This document shows positions 63,087-64,000 of a DNA stretch of 64,000 nucleotides, piece by piece (the stretch's first letter is position 1; each line of letters opens with the position of its first letter). Origin of the DNA: Clostridium brassicae (GTDB taxonomy: Bacteria; Bacillota; Clostridia; Clostridiales; Clostridiaceae). The stretch covers positions 1-64,000 of the forward strand of contig NZ_JAPQFJ010000016.1 in the NCBI RefSeq assembly GCF_026738875.1, written 5' to 3'. The position numbers and the translations under genes are program-made. The notes under the pieces were generated by a model that was not told the DNA's origin, did no database searches, and saw nothing but the letters and a program-made list of their open reading frames with translations.

Positions 63087-63217
63087 TTAATACTTCTATT
63101 AGTATATAATTTAAATTAGCTCATGTCAATAATTAATATTTGTATATTTTTCAAAAATTAATAAAATTTTAAAAATACATTGACATTTGTATTTTAATCG
63201 ATTACAATTAACTCATC

Positions 63218-63244
63218 GGCGTGCAACCAACGTTGGGCAAAAGC
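63218..63244 (+). promoter_or_regulatory. RAT-like antiterminator of the PTS permease gene
   Basis: GGCGTGCAACCAACGTTGGG.. followed by CAAAAGC has the GTG..AC..GGCA plan of BglG/GlcT targets. Its last 6 bases overlap the terminator that follows. It diverges more from the consensus than the EIIA-gene RAT. Confidence 0.65.
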
Positions 63245-63278
63245 TGAAAAGGTTACTTATACCTTTTCGGCTTTTTTT
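63239..63278 (+). terminator. Leader terminator of the PTS permease gene
   Basis: AAAAGCTGAAAAGGT / ACCTTTTCGGCTTTT followed by TTTA. Confidence 0.9.
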
Positions 63279-63498
63279 ATTGCACTTTTTTAACTAAATC
63301 CATATTAATGAGTATATTTATTTTTAAGAAATGCACTTTTGTTATAAATTCAAAAAATTTTTTATCAACTTCTATTCTTTTTGCACTACTTTTACTTAAT
63401 AATAAATAGAAATTAATGCTAAAGGTGCATTTTCGTAAAAAATATCTATACAATTTAAATGGAAAAAATATCATCAAATATGTACAGGAGGTATGAAC
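63279..63498 (+). other. Long leader with repeated TGCACTTTT
   Basis: Between terminator and RBS lie about 220 bases. TGCACTTTTT (63281), TGCACTTTTG (63332) and TGCACTACTTTT recur, and GAAATGCAC.. pairs with GGTGCATTTTC (about 63424-63434). It may fold or be repeat debris; no known RNA class was recognised. Confidence 0.4.
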
Positions 63499-64000
63499 AT
63501 GTCAAATAATAGTAATGTATCATCAAAATTTCAAGGACTAGGCAAAATGATTTTGGCTCCTATAGCTGTATTACTAATAGCTGCCTTACTTTTTATATTA
63601 GGCAAGCCTAATACTTTGGCTTCAAATGGTATTCCTTGGATATCTGCCGCAAGTTCTGCTGTTTTTGAGAACTTATCACTTATAATAGCTATAGCTATTT
63701 CTATAGGAATAGCAGAAGAAAACAATGGTGTTGCTGGATTATCTGCTACTGTTGGACACTTGGTAATTACAAAGGTTGCTTTAAGTTTTAATGAAAAAAT
63801 TAATATGTTTATTTTACCTGGTATAATTGTAGGAATATTAGCCGGATTACTTTACAATAAGTATAAAGCTATTAAAGTTCCAGATTTTCTAGGTTTCTTT
63901 GGTGGAAAACGTTTTGTCCCAATTATAACTTCTTTAATCTGTTTGATTTTGGGTATTTTATTTGGATTTATATGGCCACCAATTCAAAATCTTGTAATGA
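63499..64000 (+). CDS. PTS glucose/GlcNAc permease EIIC, partial
   Basis: The window ends within this gene; 167 residues are visible. ATG 63499 is 7 bases after AGGAGG. SSKFQGLGKMILAPIAVLLI, AALLFILGKPNTLASNGIPW, SIGIAEENNGVAGLSATVGH and KVPDFLGFFGGKRFVPIITS are hallmark segments of the glucose-superfamily IIC (NagE/PtsG/MurP group). Its position beside nagR-murQ-nagA-nagB and glcT favours GlcNAc, MurNAc or glucose. It is controlled by the RAT/terminator at 63218-63278. Confidence 0.9.
   Translation, partial: MSNNSNVSSKFQGLGKMILAPIAVLLIAALLFILGKPNTLASNGIPWISAASSAVFENLSLIIAIAISIGIAEENNGVAGLSATVGHLVITKVALSFNEKINMFILPGIIVGILAGLLYNKYKAIKVPDFLGFFGGKRFVPIITSLICLILGILFGFIWPPIQNLVM

Noticed and set aside
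63277-63477. 66-codon minus-strand frame in the PTS leader
   Set aside because: It is antisense to the leader and terminator, lacks an RBS and encodes only low-complexity Phe/Leu/Lys sequence.

Overview
The window is AT-rich, gene-dense, low-GC Firmicute DNA with strong AGGAGG ribosome binding sites. Family content (BlaI/BlaR1, HD-GYP, spore/cell-wall hydrolases, two MCPs, GlcT/NagR amino-sugar genes, an egg-yolk-type family I.5 lipase, a clostridial CofE-like protein) points to a Clostridium, most likely the proteolytic C. botulinum / C. sporogenes group. That assignment is inference from gene content. I saw no rRNA, tRNA, CRISPR array or intact insertion sequence.

Layout. 1-2.3 kb is a gene graveyard: a frameshifted MerR regulator with its operator still intact, a small XRE regulator beside a broken membrane-protein gene, and a stop-interrupted unknown gene that shares an exact 38-bp block with the 3' end of an ABC-F gene 3.9 kb away. 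2.3-5.7 kb holds a BlaI/BlaR1-type repressor and metalloprotease pair, then a membrane-anchored subtilase. All appear to share a TTAC-N4-GTAA operator, and a decayed second copy of the subtilase start follows. 5.8-18.7 kb (mostly minus strand) carries an ABC-F protein, an AlaX-type editing protein, a MarR-MATE efflux pair, a two-component system, a three-gene ABC exporter and a secreted papain-like protein. 19-31 kb has HD-GYP, glucosaminidase, YjiH-family, ArsC-like, GIY-YIG and MCP genes, secreted proteins, an exonuclease, and a LysM-SleB hydrolase under a c-di-AMP riboswitch. 31-43 kb has a YceG-domain/trypsin-like protease fusion, a tandem receiver protein with an MCP-like protein, a CofE-like ligase, TetR/MFS, an M23 peptidase, MFS/Crp, FlxA-like and GNAT genes.

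43.4-46.7 kb is the most interesting stretch. A leucine-carboxyl-methyltransferase-family gene with a perfect consensus promoter is followed by a tight three-gene operon: a radical SAM/SPASM protein with the cysteine signature of the AhbC/AhbD/NirJ tetrapyrrole enzymes, an ECF transporter S component, and a bacterial Staygreen (Mg-dechelatase family) homologue. A decayed copy of the methyltransferase 3' end lies immediately downstream. This looks like an undescribed tetrapyrrole uptake or modification cassette.

46.8-57.2 kb holds ElaA-like GNAT, VanZ-RDD, YxeA, Maa, a secreted lipase with two 103-bp tandem repeats upstream, a LUD protein, a YtrA-type GntR/ABC operon with a triple 9-bp repeat upstream, and YjdF under its own riboswitch. 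57.3-64 kb is an amino-sugar recycling locus: nagR-murQ-nagA-nagB on the minus strand, the antiterminator GlcT, a IIA-Glc-type PTS protein and the start of a glucose/GlcNAc PTS permease. Both PTS genes are preceded by a GlcT-type RAT overlapping a terminator, so NagR and GlcT would jointly control MurNAc/GlcNAc use.
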